Part shown: one piece after another, positions 23,101 to 31,245 of the stretch | Layout of the letters: each line of letters opens with the position of its first letter | How positions within the stretch are numbered: the stretch's first letter is position 1 | DNA from: Mermis nigrescens | Lineage: Eukaryota > Nematoda > Enoplea > Mermithida > Mermithidae | Assembly: GCA_036768485.1 (NCBI GenBank) | Contig: JAVLUZ010000511.1 | Span: 324,411-388,410 of the forward strand | Length of the DNA stretch: 64,000 nucleotides | Direction: 5' to 3' | Notes under the pieces: generated by a model | What the model was told of the DNA's origin: nothing | The model's input: only the letters and a program-made list of their open reading frames with translations | Database searches by the model: none | Made by a program: the position numbers and the translations under genes

Positions 23101-25122
23101 TTTATGAGTGAAAAATATAAAAATTCATCGAACATTTTGACTTTTCAGATCATTTTAAATTCATTCTAGGCATTTTATGGGTAAACAAAACAGAAATGTA
23201 CCATTGAAAACGGAGCCCTAAAAAAATTTTAACATCTTTGCTACTTTCGTTCCCAAAAATCATGCAGAAAATGATCTATAATTCAAAATCGTCTGACAGT
23301 GACTCATGTGGGGTATCCCCTACCTAGGGCTATTGAAAGGCATACCAACCTCAGGCCGTTTTGGGACCAGACTTGTCGCTAGAATTATGAAAAAGCGTTA
23401 CACGACGTCTAACAGCATAATTTAATGTACAAATACTTATTTTTAGAGCAGCAGAATGTTCAGTTAGCTCATTCAAATACTTTTCTTTCATCATTTCGCC
23501 TACATCTGATATTACAGATCATTCCCTAGCCCTTATTGTTATCTGTTTTCATGTAAATTTATCCATAAATGTTCATGAATATAATACGGCTATTAAGTAT
23601 CAAAATTTGACAATAATTAGATGGGAAACTACTCATTTATCCCCCTCCCAGAACTTCTGACCGTGTGCATATATGTGAAAAAAGTAATTAAACCAACTAT
23701 CGGTCGACATCATTCACTAACATTTTCTAACGACATGCGTGATACAATCAAAATCAGGGGCCAGTGTCAAAAAATAATATGTGCTTACGGAAGCGGACCA
23801 GTGTTTTTTGTATTCGGGAAAGATTTTTCCCGATGTACAAAGACTTTTGGGGACCGTCTTTGTACATGTACAAAGATTTTCGGGAAGATGAAAACTGCAA
23901 AAAAGGTTTGAAATTCGCAAAAATTTCCGGCACTCTACGCCGAAATGAGTAATTTTATGTTCTATATATCTGTATAATGTCAGAAATTGCATCTTGAAAG
24001 GAAAAATGTCAATTTTTTCGGCGCTTCGCGCCGTTTTGAGACGACTTTTAGTGATTTTTGCCCTCAGAAACCCAGCATTAGCTAAAATAAAGTACCAAAG
24101 GTCGAACAACTCTGTTTTTGCAACACTAAAATCGCTACTGTACCATATTATAGTATCCAAAAATTTGTGCGTACAAAATGTACAGACTTTTAGTGACCAT
24201 CTTTGTGCATGTACAAACGGACCTTGTACAATAAACACTGAAGCGGACCCAAGGAAATTTGCTCTACATCTAAAAACCTATTCTGAATTAGCTGAGTGAA
24301 GTGTATTTTACGAAAAAGTTCGACTTATTCATTTAAATTAAGATTAAAACATTTACGCAGCCTTTCATACGTCTTGCTCAAGCAAGCATTGTGGGAAATG
24401 TTGTTTCTGGTCATACATACTTGAGGTATGAAAAAACAATTAAAATAGCTTGTAAGGACTATAAATTTTATGCCTTTCTCATGAAAAGAAGGCGAAATTT
24501 CTAAATTTCCTTGCTTTTAACATTGAAAAATTTTCAATGACAAGGAAATAACAAATAAAATAAATTATAAATAATAAATAACGCTTCGCCAAACAAAATC
24601 TGATAAACAGTGTATGATGACACAAATCTGACGATAAAACTAAGAGCAAACAAGAAAAAAACAAAAACGCTCTATAATAAGTTAGGTTAAAATTAAAAAC
24701 TGTCGAAAAATTGAGATAATCGACGTAATGAAATTTAAAATTTAAAAACGCATACATACTAAAAACGGAACAATCGCGGATGCGGAAATATACAAAACCT
24801 GTTGAGGTCTGACGAAAATTTTAAGAATAATTGCTGCTTCAACAATATCGGATATGGCTTAACTCTCAATCGAACGAGCCTAATGTAGTTATCAGTAATA
24901 TTTGATTATCGATTTCGTGTAATTACCTGATCTGAGATACCGTTCTAAGAGATCGCGTCTTTCTTCTATCTCTTTGTCAGACATAAAATATTTGATCTTC
25001 TTGGGTGGGAAGCCAAGACTGTCAAGGTCATCGTATGCTTTCCGAAGGGTTTCGTGCAAATGCAACAATGCACTATATCGGACTGTGCAGTGGTATGTAT
25101 CATTGACGTGGATTTTATACGC
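8034..25122 (-). CDS. SNX17: Sorting nexin 17, gene model of 14 coding exons (5' end missing)
   Basis: SNX17 is an endosomal cargo adaptor. Its PX domain binds PI3P, its FERM-like domain binds NPxY/NxxY motifs in receptor tails, and its C-terminus recruits the retriever complex so that receptors recycle instead of being degraded. I joined 14 minus-strand exons (listed separately) by reading each splice junction. All introns are GT-AG and every phase agrees. Together they give about 437 codons ending in TAG; human SNX17 is 470 residues and only about 20 N-terminal residues are missing, so the model is nearly complete. Landmarks in order: PX (VRYS, FPPKK, ERRDLLERYL), FERM F1 (KYFSLFIV), the LRKNYWD junction, F2 (CICDYPQP), F3 (KRMRCWK, LSFEYLIARD), a Ser-rich linker and the tail ITDEDL. 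The family assignment is strong; single exon edges (exon 12, for example) may be off by a few codons. The introns hold many hAT elements. Confidence 0.88.
9259..9435 (+). repeat. rep-E (TGTAACGGCTCGAAATTT) copy
   Basis: Starts TGTAACGGCTCGAAATTTT and ends CCCCCGGTTACA, with TTTTTGGCCAAAAA inside. Other copies lie at 17426-17658 (reverse), 18802-19016, 38775-38980 (reverse) and 56403-56828. No TSD seen, so the class is open. Confidence 0.7.
9529..9792 (+). mobile_element. hAT-A MITE, TSD GTGTGCAC/GTGTACAT
   Basis: 264 bp with the same ends (CACAAATGGG...GCCCACGTATG) and core as the other hAT-A copies. The flanking 8-mers match at six of eight bases. It lies in the last SNX17 intron. Confidence 0.85.
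10445..10555 (-). CDS. SNX17: SNX17 exon 14: serine-rich linker
   Basis: This 111-bp, 37-codon exon follows the acceptor TTATTTTTTCAG and ends before GTACATAT, phase 0 at both ends. It is rich in Ser (IPSVPSSSKLNGDLSSVSS and on), like the variable linker before the SNX17 tail. Assignment rests on position, splice signals and phase, since this part of the protein is poorly conserved. Confidence 0.65.
10644..11073 (-). mobile_element. hAT-G element, TSD GTTCAATG
   Basis: 430 bp, starting CAGTGTTTTTTTACAAGG and ending AATACAAAAAAAACATTG. The 8-mers GTTCAATG at 10636-10643 and 11074-11081 are identical. It lies in the intron between SNX17 exons 13 and 14, 88 bp from the exon 14 acceptor. Confidence 0.92.
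11610..11663 (-). CDS. SNX17: SNX17 exon 13: C-terminal F3 helix
   Basis: This 54-bp exon runs from the acceptor GTGCCTTCAG to the donor GTGAGCAA, phase 0 at both ends. It encodes SMVGEIVKLRVANSAMNT; human SNX17 has QSMVDELMVKKSGGS at this point. The similarity is shorter than for the other exons, but order, orientation and phase all fit. Confidence 0.68.
11710..13204. other. SNX17 intron DNA without clear elements
   Basis: Lies between exons 12 and 13. AT-rich, with no TIR or coding match that I trust. Confidence 0.5.
13205..13454 (-). mobile_element. hAT-A MITE, TSD ATAATAGG/GTAATAGG
   Basis: 250 bp in reverse orientation, starting CATAGGTGGGCAGC. The flanking 8-mers match at seven of eight. 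It lies in the intron between SNX17 exons 12 and 13. Confidence 0.87.
13772..13870 (-). CDS. SNX17: SNX17 exon 12: F3, FEYL...W block
   Basis: The exon follows the acceptor ATATTTTTAG in phase 0. It reads VENFLLPRLSFEYLIARD then QMRWISLYSEQVI. Human SNX17 has LELAFEYLMSKDRLQWVTI then TSPQAI. Two in-frame donors are possible: GTAAAAGT after position 13772, or GTACATTA after 13766, which adds two codons. Both keep the phase. Confidence 0.85.
14731..14793 (-). CDS. SNX17: SNX17 exon 11: F3, RMRCW
   Basis: This 63-bp, 21-codon exon follows the acceptor TTATTTAG and ends at the donor GTAAGTTC, phase 0 at both ends. It encodes ESAFKVKRMRCWKLTS, matching human EGSFRVTRMRCWRVTS. The Trp lies in the PTB-like F3 lobe that recognises NPxY-type cargo in the family. 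Confidence 0.92.
15021..15164 (-). CDS. SNX17: SNX17 exon 10: F2, CICDYPQP
   Basis: This 144-bp, 48-codon exon follows the acceptor CATCAATAG and ends at GACTCG before GTATGGTT. It encodes VIRLCQIQPRYGFLYYEDC then ICDYPQPNSNV and LAFGNG. Human SNX17 has FLRLAQTLRHYGYLRFDAC-VADFPEKDCPV-VSAGN, an almost continuous match. Confidence 0.9.
15637..15820 (-). mobile_element. hAT-B MITE, TSD TGGATAAA/TGGATGAA
   Basis: 184 bp, starting CAGGCACGTAGCTGG and ending GATACATGCCTG, an imperfect TIR. Flanking 8-mers match at seven of eight. It lies in the intron between SNX17 exons 9 and 10. Confidence 0.88.
16271..16716 (+). repeat. hAT-G copy, flanks eroded
   Basis: Same order as 23799-24240, ending AAAAAAACACTG. 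No matching TSD found. It lies in the intron between SNX17 exons 9 and 10. Confidence 0.8.
16853..16952 (-). CDS. SNX17: SNX17 exon 9: F2 helix
   Basis: This 100-bp exon follows the acceptor TCTCTTCAG and ends at the donor GTAAGCAA. It encodes LFFQANANNRW, then GKLARLREGNSYKD, aligning with human LKSLQEKVSKKE. Phase: one base completes Ser at the start, and it ends on a codon boundary. Confidence 0.82.
17012..17043 (-). CDS. SNX17: SNX17 exon 8: 32-bp micro-exon
   Basis: The acceptor TTCATTCAG precedes ACC ATT GCG GAT GTT, reading TIADVDTWKK plus TC. Human SNX17 has TVSDIERGW directly after LLYAQ. The donor is GTAAGTTG. The next intron is only 59 bp. The two trailing bases are completed by the first base of exon 9, which supports both junctions. 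Confidence 0.85.
17426..17658 (-). repeat. rep-E copy
   Basis: TGTAACAGAGGGAGGATG to CGAAATTTCGAGCCTTCACA. It lies in the intron between SNX17 exons 7 and 8. Confidence 0.7.
17878..17947 (-). CDS. SNX17: SNX17 exon 7: YWD block
   Basis: This 70-bp exon follows the acceptor TTTTTCCAG. One base completes Asn, giving LRKN-YWDIDNDE, and the exon ends VLYAQ in phase 0 before GTAAGCC. Human SNX17 has LRKSYWDSAYDDD...LLYAQ at the same place. Confidence 0.9.
18276..18452 (+). mobile_element. hAT-A MITE, internally deleted, TSD CTCCATAC
   Basis: A 177-bp copy lacking about 80 bp near its right end. The 8-mers CTCCATAC at 18268-18275 and 18453-18460 are identical. It is 45 bp past the donor of SNX17 exon 6 (minus sense). 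Confidence 0.88.
18498..18597 (-). CDS. SNX17: SNX17 exon 6: F1-F2 link
   Basis: This 100-bp exon sits 71 bp downstream (minus sense) of exon 5, after the acceptor ATGATTTAG. Its first two bases (TC) complete an Ile codon with the A of exon 5. It reads TRWLQDAECPSISFYTAQQ and ends LKLVLRK plus AA. It matches human VRKLQEFELPYVS...YKIVLRKS. The donor is GTAGATTT. Confidence 0.86.
18669..18759 (-). CDS. SNX17: SNX17 exon 5: F1 core
   Basis: This 91-bp exon follows the acceptor TATTTTCAG. It encodes RLCECLSIPSHLTKYF then SLFIV, which lines up without gaps with human AVAAKLDLPDDLIGYF/SLFLV. It starts in phase 0 and ends with one base (A) before the donor GTAAATTA. Confidence 0.88.
18802..19016 (+). 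repeat. rep-E copy
   Basis: TGCAACGGCTCGAAATTTTG to CATCCCTTCTGTTACA. It lies in the SNX17 intron between exons 4 and 5, starting 43 bp from the exon 5 acceptor. Confidence 0.7.
19595..19714 (-). CDS. SNX17: SNX17 exon 4: start of FERM-like F1
   Basis: This 120-bp, 40-codon exon is phase 0 at both ends. It follows the acceptor CTTTTAAG and ends at GAG before GTATTGG. It encodes SDEVDTHLLVYMLDGTKTL, aligning with human EEVSLEVLLSNGQKVLVNV, the first strands of the F1 ubiquitin-like fold. A later donor would add residues that do not resemble the family. A hAT-C element sits only 22 bp from this acceptor, inside the upstream intron. Confidence 0.85.
19737..20357 (+). mobile_element. hAT-C element, TSD ATTGCAAT/ATTACAAT
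   Basis: Starts CACACATGCACAC and ends GTGCATCTATG, 621 bp including a nested hAT-B. The flanking 8-mers match at seven of eight and fit nTnnnnAn. Its left end is 22 bp from the acceptor of SNX17 exon 4. Confidence 0.82.
19800..19979 (+). mobile_element. hAT-B MITE nested in hAT-C, TSD AGGCATAC/AGGCGTAC
   Basis: 180 bp, CAGACAAGTATC to AGCTGCGTGCCTA, same core (TAGGACTTTTTA...GGCTTAGTCCC) as the other hAT-B copies. TSD 7/8. The word AGGCATAC occurs once, unduplicated, in the uninterrupted hAT-C copies. Confidence 0.87.
21065..21420 (+). repeat. rep-H copy
   Basis: Shares GGGGTCAGCCCC-like start, TTTTGGGCTAAAAA, CTTTCTAGAACATAAAAA and TCAATAAATG with 25610-25835. Ends not defined. Confidence 0.5.
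21658..21722 (-). CDS. SNX17: SNX17 exon 3: end of PX domain
   Basis: This 65-bp exon follows the acceptor TTGTTCTAG. Its first two bases complete the codon left open by exon 2. It encodes CQHPEIANS and LTNFLREAQR, matching human QDPLLGSSETFNSFLRRAQQ. The donor is GTAAGTTA and the exon ends in phase 0. A second AG seven bases downstream would break the frame, which decides the acceptor. Confidence 0.88.
22110..22380 (+). repeat. rep-O: TATATAGC...TTTTTT modules
   Basis: Repeated words TATATAGCTTTTTTGGACTC-like in direct order; a similar block is at 54878-55060, next to hAT-N. Confidence 0.5.
23310..23672 (+). repeat. hAT-C copy, left end degenerate
   Basis: Shares AAAGGCATACCA...CTCAGGCCGTTTTGGGAC with 19.8 and 59.0 kb and ends GACCGTGTGCATATATG. 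No TSD seen. It lies in the intron between SNX17 exons 2 and 3. Confidence 0.65.
23799..24240 (+). mobile_element. hAT-G element, TSD AAGCGGAC
   Basis: 442 bp, starting CAGTGTTTTTTGTATTCGGG and ending GTACAATAAACACTG. The 8-mers AAGCGGAC at 23791-23798 and 24241-24248 are identical. The 20-bp palindrome TCTTTGTACATGTACAAAGA lies at 23857-23876. Confidence 0.94.
23857..23876. repeat. 20-bp perfect palindrome in hAT-G
   Basis: TCTTTGTACATGTACAAAGA, present with small changes in every hAT-G copy near one end and again near the other. It could be a subterminal transposase site; this is inference. Confidence 0.6.
24927..25122 (-). CDS. SNX17: SNX17 exon 2: PX domain
   Basis: This 196-bp exon follows the acceptor TATATCAG and ends at the donor GTAATTAC. 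It starts in phase 0 with AYKIHVND and ends with one extra base. It holds the core of the PX fold: VRYS, whose Arg is the phosphoinositide-binding position in this family, the loop GFPPKK, and the helix EERRDLLERYLR with its second conserved Arg. The match to human SNX17 (YNIHVNG, VRYSQLL, FPPKK) runs through the whole exon. Confidence 0.92.
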
Positions 25123-25835
25123 CTGATATATTGAAAGAAACAAATGATTTCTAATATGCAATGCAATAAATAAGACAGCATGAGGGCACTTTATTATTAC
25201 ATCAATCACATCAAAAGTATTTTACTCTACCTACCTATACATAAGCACGTTTGATGTGAAAGATGCTCTAGAAATACAAAAAGTAATTTTAACTTTAAAT
25301 ATATTACGTCTATCCAAAAAATCATTCTGTTATCAGTTGTGCCTTCTGGCCCGAACTGATATCGTCTCGTTTTGTAAAATAAATCATCACCCACTTGCAT
25401 GAAAACGGCTTGACGAAAAGCATGGTTACGCTACGTATGTGTGCCTAAATTACCTCCAAACTAAAACTTGCCTTATTTTGAAAAGACTAGTAAGTAGTGG
25501 TGGAGGTGAATAAAAAGGGATGATTAGTTGTAAAAATGAGTGAAGCACACTTTAAGAAAGTAAAAATTAGTGTCATACACATAAGCAAATGTACATGTAC
25601 AGCATGGGAATTCTGGGGGCCGAAACCAAAAAAATTTAACAAAGTGTCTTCTTTGGGCTAAAAACGATGGGTACACGTCAAAACTCTGTTTTAGATGTTA
25701 CGTTTCGGACAATGATCATTCTTTCTAGAACATAAAAACGTGAAAAAATTTCTAACAAAATTTGAAAAAATCGAGTAAATTCAATAAAAATACAGTCAAT
25801 AAATGTGTATGTGGCGCGAAGCGCCATATACAAAA

Positions 25836-26176
25836 TGAGTAGTGTGTTCTATATCTTTATAATGGCAGACATTACATTTCAAAAGGAAATATATATCCGA
25901 AATGAGTAGTGTGTTCTATATCTTTATATGGCAGAAATTACATTTCAAAAGAAATTGTCAACGCCGTTTTAAGAAGATTCTTAGTAATTTTTGCCCATAG
26001 GGACCCAGAAATTAGCTAAAATACACTACCAAAAGTCGAACAACTCTGTTTTTACCACCCTAAAATCGCTACTGTACCATATTATAGTACTCAAACATTT
26101 GTGTGTGCAAAATGTACAAAGACTTTTGGGGACCATCGTTGTAAATGTACAAACGGACCTAGTACAAAAGAGACTG
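25836..26176 (+). repeat. hAT-G copy with internal duplication
   Basis: The left end is missing. A segment of about 60 bp (AATGAGTAGTGTGTTCTATA...) occurs twice at 25837-25891 and 25899-25951. It ends AAAAGAGACTG. Confidence 0.72.
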
Positions 26177-26432
26177 ATAGAACTCCCAAAAAACTCTCAA
26201 AAATACCATTATTTCTGCCTATCTCATGATATTTGTTCGAGTATCTGAATACACAATTTTCAACTGCTCAAATTCAGAAGGCCAGATACGTGCCCATAAA
26301 ACCAAGATTCAAAAAACCCAGCCTTGCCTTGCCAACCCTGACGGCCCCTCCCGTTTTTATAGGTTTTTGGATTAAAAAACTTTTTTAGATTCCCTTTCTC
26401 CCCTGCTTGACAATTCTGATCGGCAGTGGCCG

Positions 26433-26640
26433 CAGTGTTGCCTTGTCAGGTCAAAATTTTAAAAACTGTCACAATTCTTGAAAAACTGCTATACCCTGTA
26501 CAAAGTATATGGAAACGGCCAGAAAAACTGCCACGGCCCCCTCAAAAACTGCCATCTGTGGTTAAGCATAGAAGTGAAAAATTTCCGAAAAATCAAGAAA
26601 ATGTCACAACGCAAGGAAGACTGCCGAATTGGAAACACTG
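26433..26640. repeat. Short hAT-like element (CAGTGTTGCC...GGAAACACTG)
   Basis: A 208-bp sequence with a short TIR and flanks AGTGGCCG and AGTGGTGT (five of eight). It abuts the hAT-I element. Confidence 0.45.
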
Positions 26641-26956
26641 AGTGGTGTGTGGCTGACAGGCGCAGTGTTGCCAACTCTGAAAAGATCAACCGGACATACC
26701 AACATTTGAAACCGGACAAGGAGCACAGTAAAATTCCGGACAAAACCGGACAAACGATGTATACACTTGATAAATAACAAGGCAGCTAAAATTTATTCAA
26801 ATCAACTATTGCACTTAATTATCTATCCTATTAAACGCATTTTGCACATTAAACAAGGCTTCATCAGAAAGTGATAACGATTCATCAAGGCACACAATAT
26901 CATCATCACAAATGCTACGACCGTACATTGTAGTGTTAAGCAATTTAAGCATTGGA

Positions 26957-27128
26957 TCAGTAACAGTAAAGCTGAAACAATTCTCGCCCTTCAAAGACAG
27001 TAAAAAAACGAACACGTAATAAAGCGTCAGTAGTCTTGACATCTAAGCGATTTCGTAGTTTGGTCTTCAGCAAATTTAATACAGAAAAACCGCGTTCAAC
27101 GCTAGCATTAGAAAAAGAAAAATTAAAG
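26957..27128 (-). pseudogene. hAT transposase C-terminal dimerisation domain, truncated
   Basis: Reads FSNASVERGFSVLNLLKTK then LRNRLDVKTTDALLRVR and stops at 26957. The N-A-x-x-E-R-x-F-S...L-R-N-R-L signature is the hAT C-terminal dimerisation motif. The catalytic RNase H-like middle is missing. Confidence 0.78.
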
Positions 27129-27162
27129 CAGACAATGCAAAGTGGAGGTAATGTTTTTGGCT

Positions 27163-27345
27163 TTAATTAAAACTAATGGCTTTAATGTGCTTGGCCGTTT
27201 TGACATGATTAAAAAAAGCATCATGTTTTGGGCGTAGATTAGCAGAACATAATTTACAGAGAGCAGAACCGTCTGAGAATTTTACTAGCCACGATTTGAA
27301 ACCTGGTTCCCGAACACCGTTTTTCCCCAGCGATTTGGTTGACAT
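27163..27345 (-). pseudogene. hAT transposase N-terminus (BED-like zinc finger), truncated
   Basis: Starts MSTKSLGKNG and continues FKSWLVKFSDGSALCKLC then FFNHVKTAKHIKAI. The C-x2-C...H-x5-H spacing after a W-L-V word is the N-terminal BED/TTF-type finger of hAT transposases. The frame stops after 60 residues. Confidence 0.72.
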
Positions 27346-27836
27346 TATAGACCAGACCCAAAATTTTTTTCCACTCTTTCCAACCTTTTTCCACGTTTTT
27401 GGGGATCTAAAAACGTTTAAAACAGGCCGCCTGTATTCGAAAATCAGTGTTTTTTAAGTAGAAAATCCTATGTACACATGTAATAGCGGTGCTTGATGTA
27501 CTTTTTGTATAAAAATTTCGCGCTCTACTGAAAATATCACGATCAGAATACGTTATTTCTGTTTAAATCTGAATTTCCTCCTTCAGTCAAGCAGTTTAGC
27601 CACTTCTAAAGTCGCTTTTCACAATAAAAACTGTAATTTATCAAATGGCGCGAAGCCTCAGAAAATTTTGAAATTTTAGCTCTAGAACGCATTTTTGCAT
27701 TACAAAACTAACCAAATCCGTACAGAAGATAAGGATTTTCAATTGTAGCGTAGTTCTAAGCCAGATTGTCGATAAAAATGCTGCAATTGGTGCAGCGCGG
27801 CTTAAAGATTAATAACAAGTATGATTTAAATGAATT

Positions 27837-27853
27837 CCGGCGCGAAGCGCCGG
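27837..27853. repeat. Stable-hairpin motif CCGGCGCGAAGCGCCGG
   Basis: A 7-bp stem with a GAA loop. Perfect or near-perfect versions also lie at 5432-5446, 5697-5709, 16397-16411, 24019-24033, 25812-25826, 37233-37249, 50628-50640, 50731-50745, 53396-53408, 53599-53611 and 55780-55794. Confidence 0.85.
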
Positions 27854-28559
27854 AAAATTTTTCAAGTTTTACCTTTTTTAAGACGCATTTTTGCATTTGG
27901 AAACCGGACAAAGCGAACCAACTGCTTAAAAACCGGACATCGAAAACCGGACAATGACAGTCGACCGGACAAAACCGGAACTCAAGCCTGGACAAGTTGG
28001 CAACCCTGGACCAGTGTTGCCAGGTCCCAAAATTCAGATTCTCCTGCACAGAGGTAAAATTGGGGAAAAATTCTCCTGCAATTCTCCTGAAAATATTTTG
28101 ATTCTCCTGAAAATTCTCCTGGCTCATATTTTACAGGAAAGGTTGTACAGCAGATCTACAATTGTATGTACACATGCATATCAAGCACGCTCAGGCCAAT
28201 TTACCTTGGTTCACCCAACTATTTTATTCTGATCTCTTGCCTGTTATCTTCATTATTCGAAAAAACAGTTTCTGTGCTTAAAACAGTGACCGCCAATTTT
28301 CAGTTTCACTTACATCATCAAAAATTTCTGAAAACAACCCTTTTTGCAATGTCTTCTGAAAAAATAAATAATACTTTATTACTAATTGTATGTACTTCAG
28401 TAGCAAGCAAATCCTTACGTTTTGAAAGATATCAAAAAATGTTTATAGGCGCTTTGCAAATGTCTATGAAACTGATAAAAACAATTAGACGGTGTGTAAA
28501 GCTATGTATTTCTGCACTTCGTGATACTAAGTGAATAAATCATAGGTAGCGCGTTAGCG

Positions 28560-30940
28560 CGTACCTATAATATACTTGGGTACCCCCAACACCTGGGCAC
28601 CCCCTACAGCTATAACGGGACACTTCTGGAAGGTGCGGTTTTTTTTAAAAGAAAGATAATAAAAAAATTCGCTGCCCGTGTTTTTTTGTTTTTCTTGAAA
28701 CTCAAAATTGACTGTGTAAAGAAGGTGTAAAGTTTTTGTGTAACGTTATAACATAGGACAAATTTTGGGACCTTTTTACTGCGGCATGTGGACAACTGAG
28801 TATTGATGACTCGAAGGATTGAACAGAATAGGATAATAGAGGGATGAATTCTACAGATGACACTTTTTTTGTTTTTTGAAATTCGCATTATTTATCGAAC
28901 GGCAGTGTAAAGAGTGCGAAAATCTGGGGGTGAAAAAGCACTTTTTGGTCGAGTTTTCAACCTTCCTATGTCCGATACTAACTCCGGTTATGAGGTTCTT
29001 AAAATGTTTTCTGACAGAAATGTAGAGCGGATCAAGGGCTACATTCTGCATATAAGCAAAGTCTTCTATGCTCTATGGTGAGTTAGATCCTGGGGTTTAA
29101 AGTTTACACTCTAGTGGATGGTGTAAAAAAATGGATTTTAACTAAGATTTCTCTGCCAAATTTTTCCGCTTATGAGTCAGTGCAAATCGAAGACAGCATT
29201 AATAAAGTGCCTCACAGGGGCTAAACATCGCAGCAAACCGCATTTAAAAAAACGCAATATTGAGTTATTTATGGGGGTGTAAAGTTCGAAATCAGAGGTA
29301 AAAAATGGGCTAAAAAACACGTTTTTTCCGAAGTTTGATTGATAAATCATGCCAAATAATTTTTGCAACAGAATTTTGGCACACAGGAATGTACTACGAT
29401 TTAAAAGCTACAAATTGTACCAAACCGAATTTCTTTAAACTCAATGGGGAGTTCGGTACGGAATTTTAAAGTTTACAGTGTTCTAAATGGTGGAAAATAC
29501 GTTTTTGTTGCGTTTTTTGTTCGCCACTTTCTCCGTCCAGAAGTCGGGATAAGTCTAATAGAATAAAAATAAAGTGCTTTATATCGGGTGCATGTCAAAG
29601 CAAATTGTCTATACATTAATATTTAGCGAGTGTAAAGTCAAAAATTTGGAGTTTTAAATGCGTTTCTGTCTTGTTTTTTCTGCCTGCTTCTCCGGTTACG
29701 AGTCAGGGACACGTTTATCAAGTCTAGAAATGGACCAGGAATCAAATTTGATATGCCAGTCTGGCGCATATGTTTACACTCTACGGTGTTGTAAAGTAGT
29801 TTACACCAATTGTTAGTTTGCCCATAGAACATTATGTAGACTTAATTTTTTCATAAATATTAATCGTAATATCGGAACAATATCAAAATTACGAATCTGA
29901 CTAAAATCTTCTTTACACTAGGTGTTTACATGAAGTTTACACTACATATATATTTATCTTCGTTTTTGAGCATTCCTGAAACCTAATTTTTTCTTGGAGC
30001 CTAGAAGTTTTCAAAGGATCAAATGTGAGACGTCACGTAGGCGCGTTTGTTTACATCCAACAGTGATGTAAAGTAGTTTACATTCATTGTTTATATGTCC
30101 TCAGACCATTGTAGAGACATAATTTTTTCATGAATGTTGATCATAATATCCGAGTAATTTTTTACACTGCATGTTAGCCTTTGTTCTAGAGCATTGCAAA
30201 AATCGAAATTTTTTCCTGAGATATAAAAATTTACAGGGAATGAAATATATACGTCAATTGGGCGCGCTTGCTTACACTCAGCAGTATTGCAAAGTGGTTT
30301 AAACCTAATGTTTATTGTCTTTAAAACATTATGGAGACTCATTTTTCCATAAATGTTGAAAGAAATATCGGAGCAATATCAAAATTACGAATCCGACTAA
30401 AATATTCTTTACGCTATGTGTTTGTGTAAAGTTTACGTTACGTGTTAACCCTAATTCGATAGACTTGCAGAGACTTTGTAACTGAAGTCAAGAAATTTTC
30501 AAGGATTCATATGTGAGACATCAATTAAGTGAGTTTGTTTACCCTCAAAAGTAATCTAAAGTGATTTAAAAATTATGTTCAAGTGTCCTTAGATCATTGA
30601 AGAGATGTAATTTTGTCTTAAATGGGTTGCATTAAAGTTAAATCTTTCTTAGCCGTGTTTATAATATGTTTCACAAAATCTTGCACATGGAGAGCTATCG
30701 TTTAATTGATGTAAATTGCCTGCAAAAGTGGTTTAAAATGAACCAGCAATCACACTACTGTGCACAGAAGTCGACAAAGATATACAGCTTTATTGTAATC
30801 ATGTACATTAATAAGCCGTAAACTGTTAGTATTCTCTACACCTAGTAGTTGTGTAAAGTTTGCACTATTCATTTGTTGTTAATATGTAGTCTATACTACA
30901 AATTTATTTTACTACCAAAGCAAAGCGTTAGTGTTCCTTA
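28560..30940. repeat. Diverged tandem array with TTTACAC/GTGTAAAG words
   Basis: GTGTAAAG and GTTTACAC, reverse complements of each other apart from the edges, recur every 100-150 bp. From about 29790 the larger period is 250-300 bp (GTAAAGTAGTTTACA...CATTATGTAGAC...AATATCGGAACAATATC). No coding frame. Confidence 0.65.
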
Positions 30941-30994
30941 CATTTGATATTTGCGTGAAGTTTTTGAATTTTTGCCGAAAATCTTTGCCTTCTA

Positions 30995-31135
30995 ATTTAC
31001 CAACATCCCGCCTTTTCCATTTTCTTGAAGTTTAAAATCTTTTATAATTCTCTCATAATTTAATGGTAGGTTTTAACTTTAAGTTTCTCTTGGTTTACAA
31101 CTCTCGCTTAGCAAGCTCATTTTTCAAAACTTTTT
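30995..31135 (+). repeat. Copy of the GIY-YIG element 3' UTR
   Basis: TAATTTACCAACATCCCGCC to TTAGCAAGCTCATTTTTC matches 59615-59748 closely along its length. No coding part precedes it here. Confidence 0.8.
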
Positions 31136-31245
31136 CATAGTGATCAGATTAGTTGCGTTTAGTTTGGAATTGGTGGACGGTCGTTATTTTATTACTCGGC
31201 TTAAATAAACCAAGTGACTATCTTTTGATTATTTTCTTCATCGCA

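Larger units (their letters stand above)
26663..28008. mobile_element. hAT-I element with transposase remnants
   Basis: Starts CAGTGTTGCCAACTCTG and ends GACAAGTTGGCAACCCTG, an imperfect TIR with CCGGACAA words near both ends. It carries the two ends of a hAT transposase on the minus strand, with the middle deleted. A hairpin GGCGCGAAGCGCC is at 27839-27851. No clean TSD. Confidence 0.72.

Noticed and set aside
23717..24238. Longest open frame in the window (173 aa, minus strand)
   Set aside because: It runs through the hAT-G element and its inverted GTACAAAG words; the residues repeat (CTCTKT, SLCT) and match no family. It ends at the element boundary.
28560..30940. CRISPR-like array
   Set aside because: Units are long, diverged and occur in both orientations; this is eukaryotic DNA.
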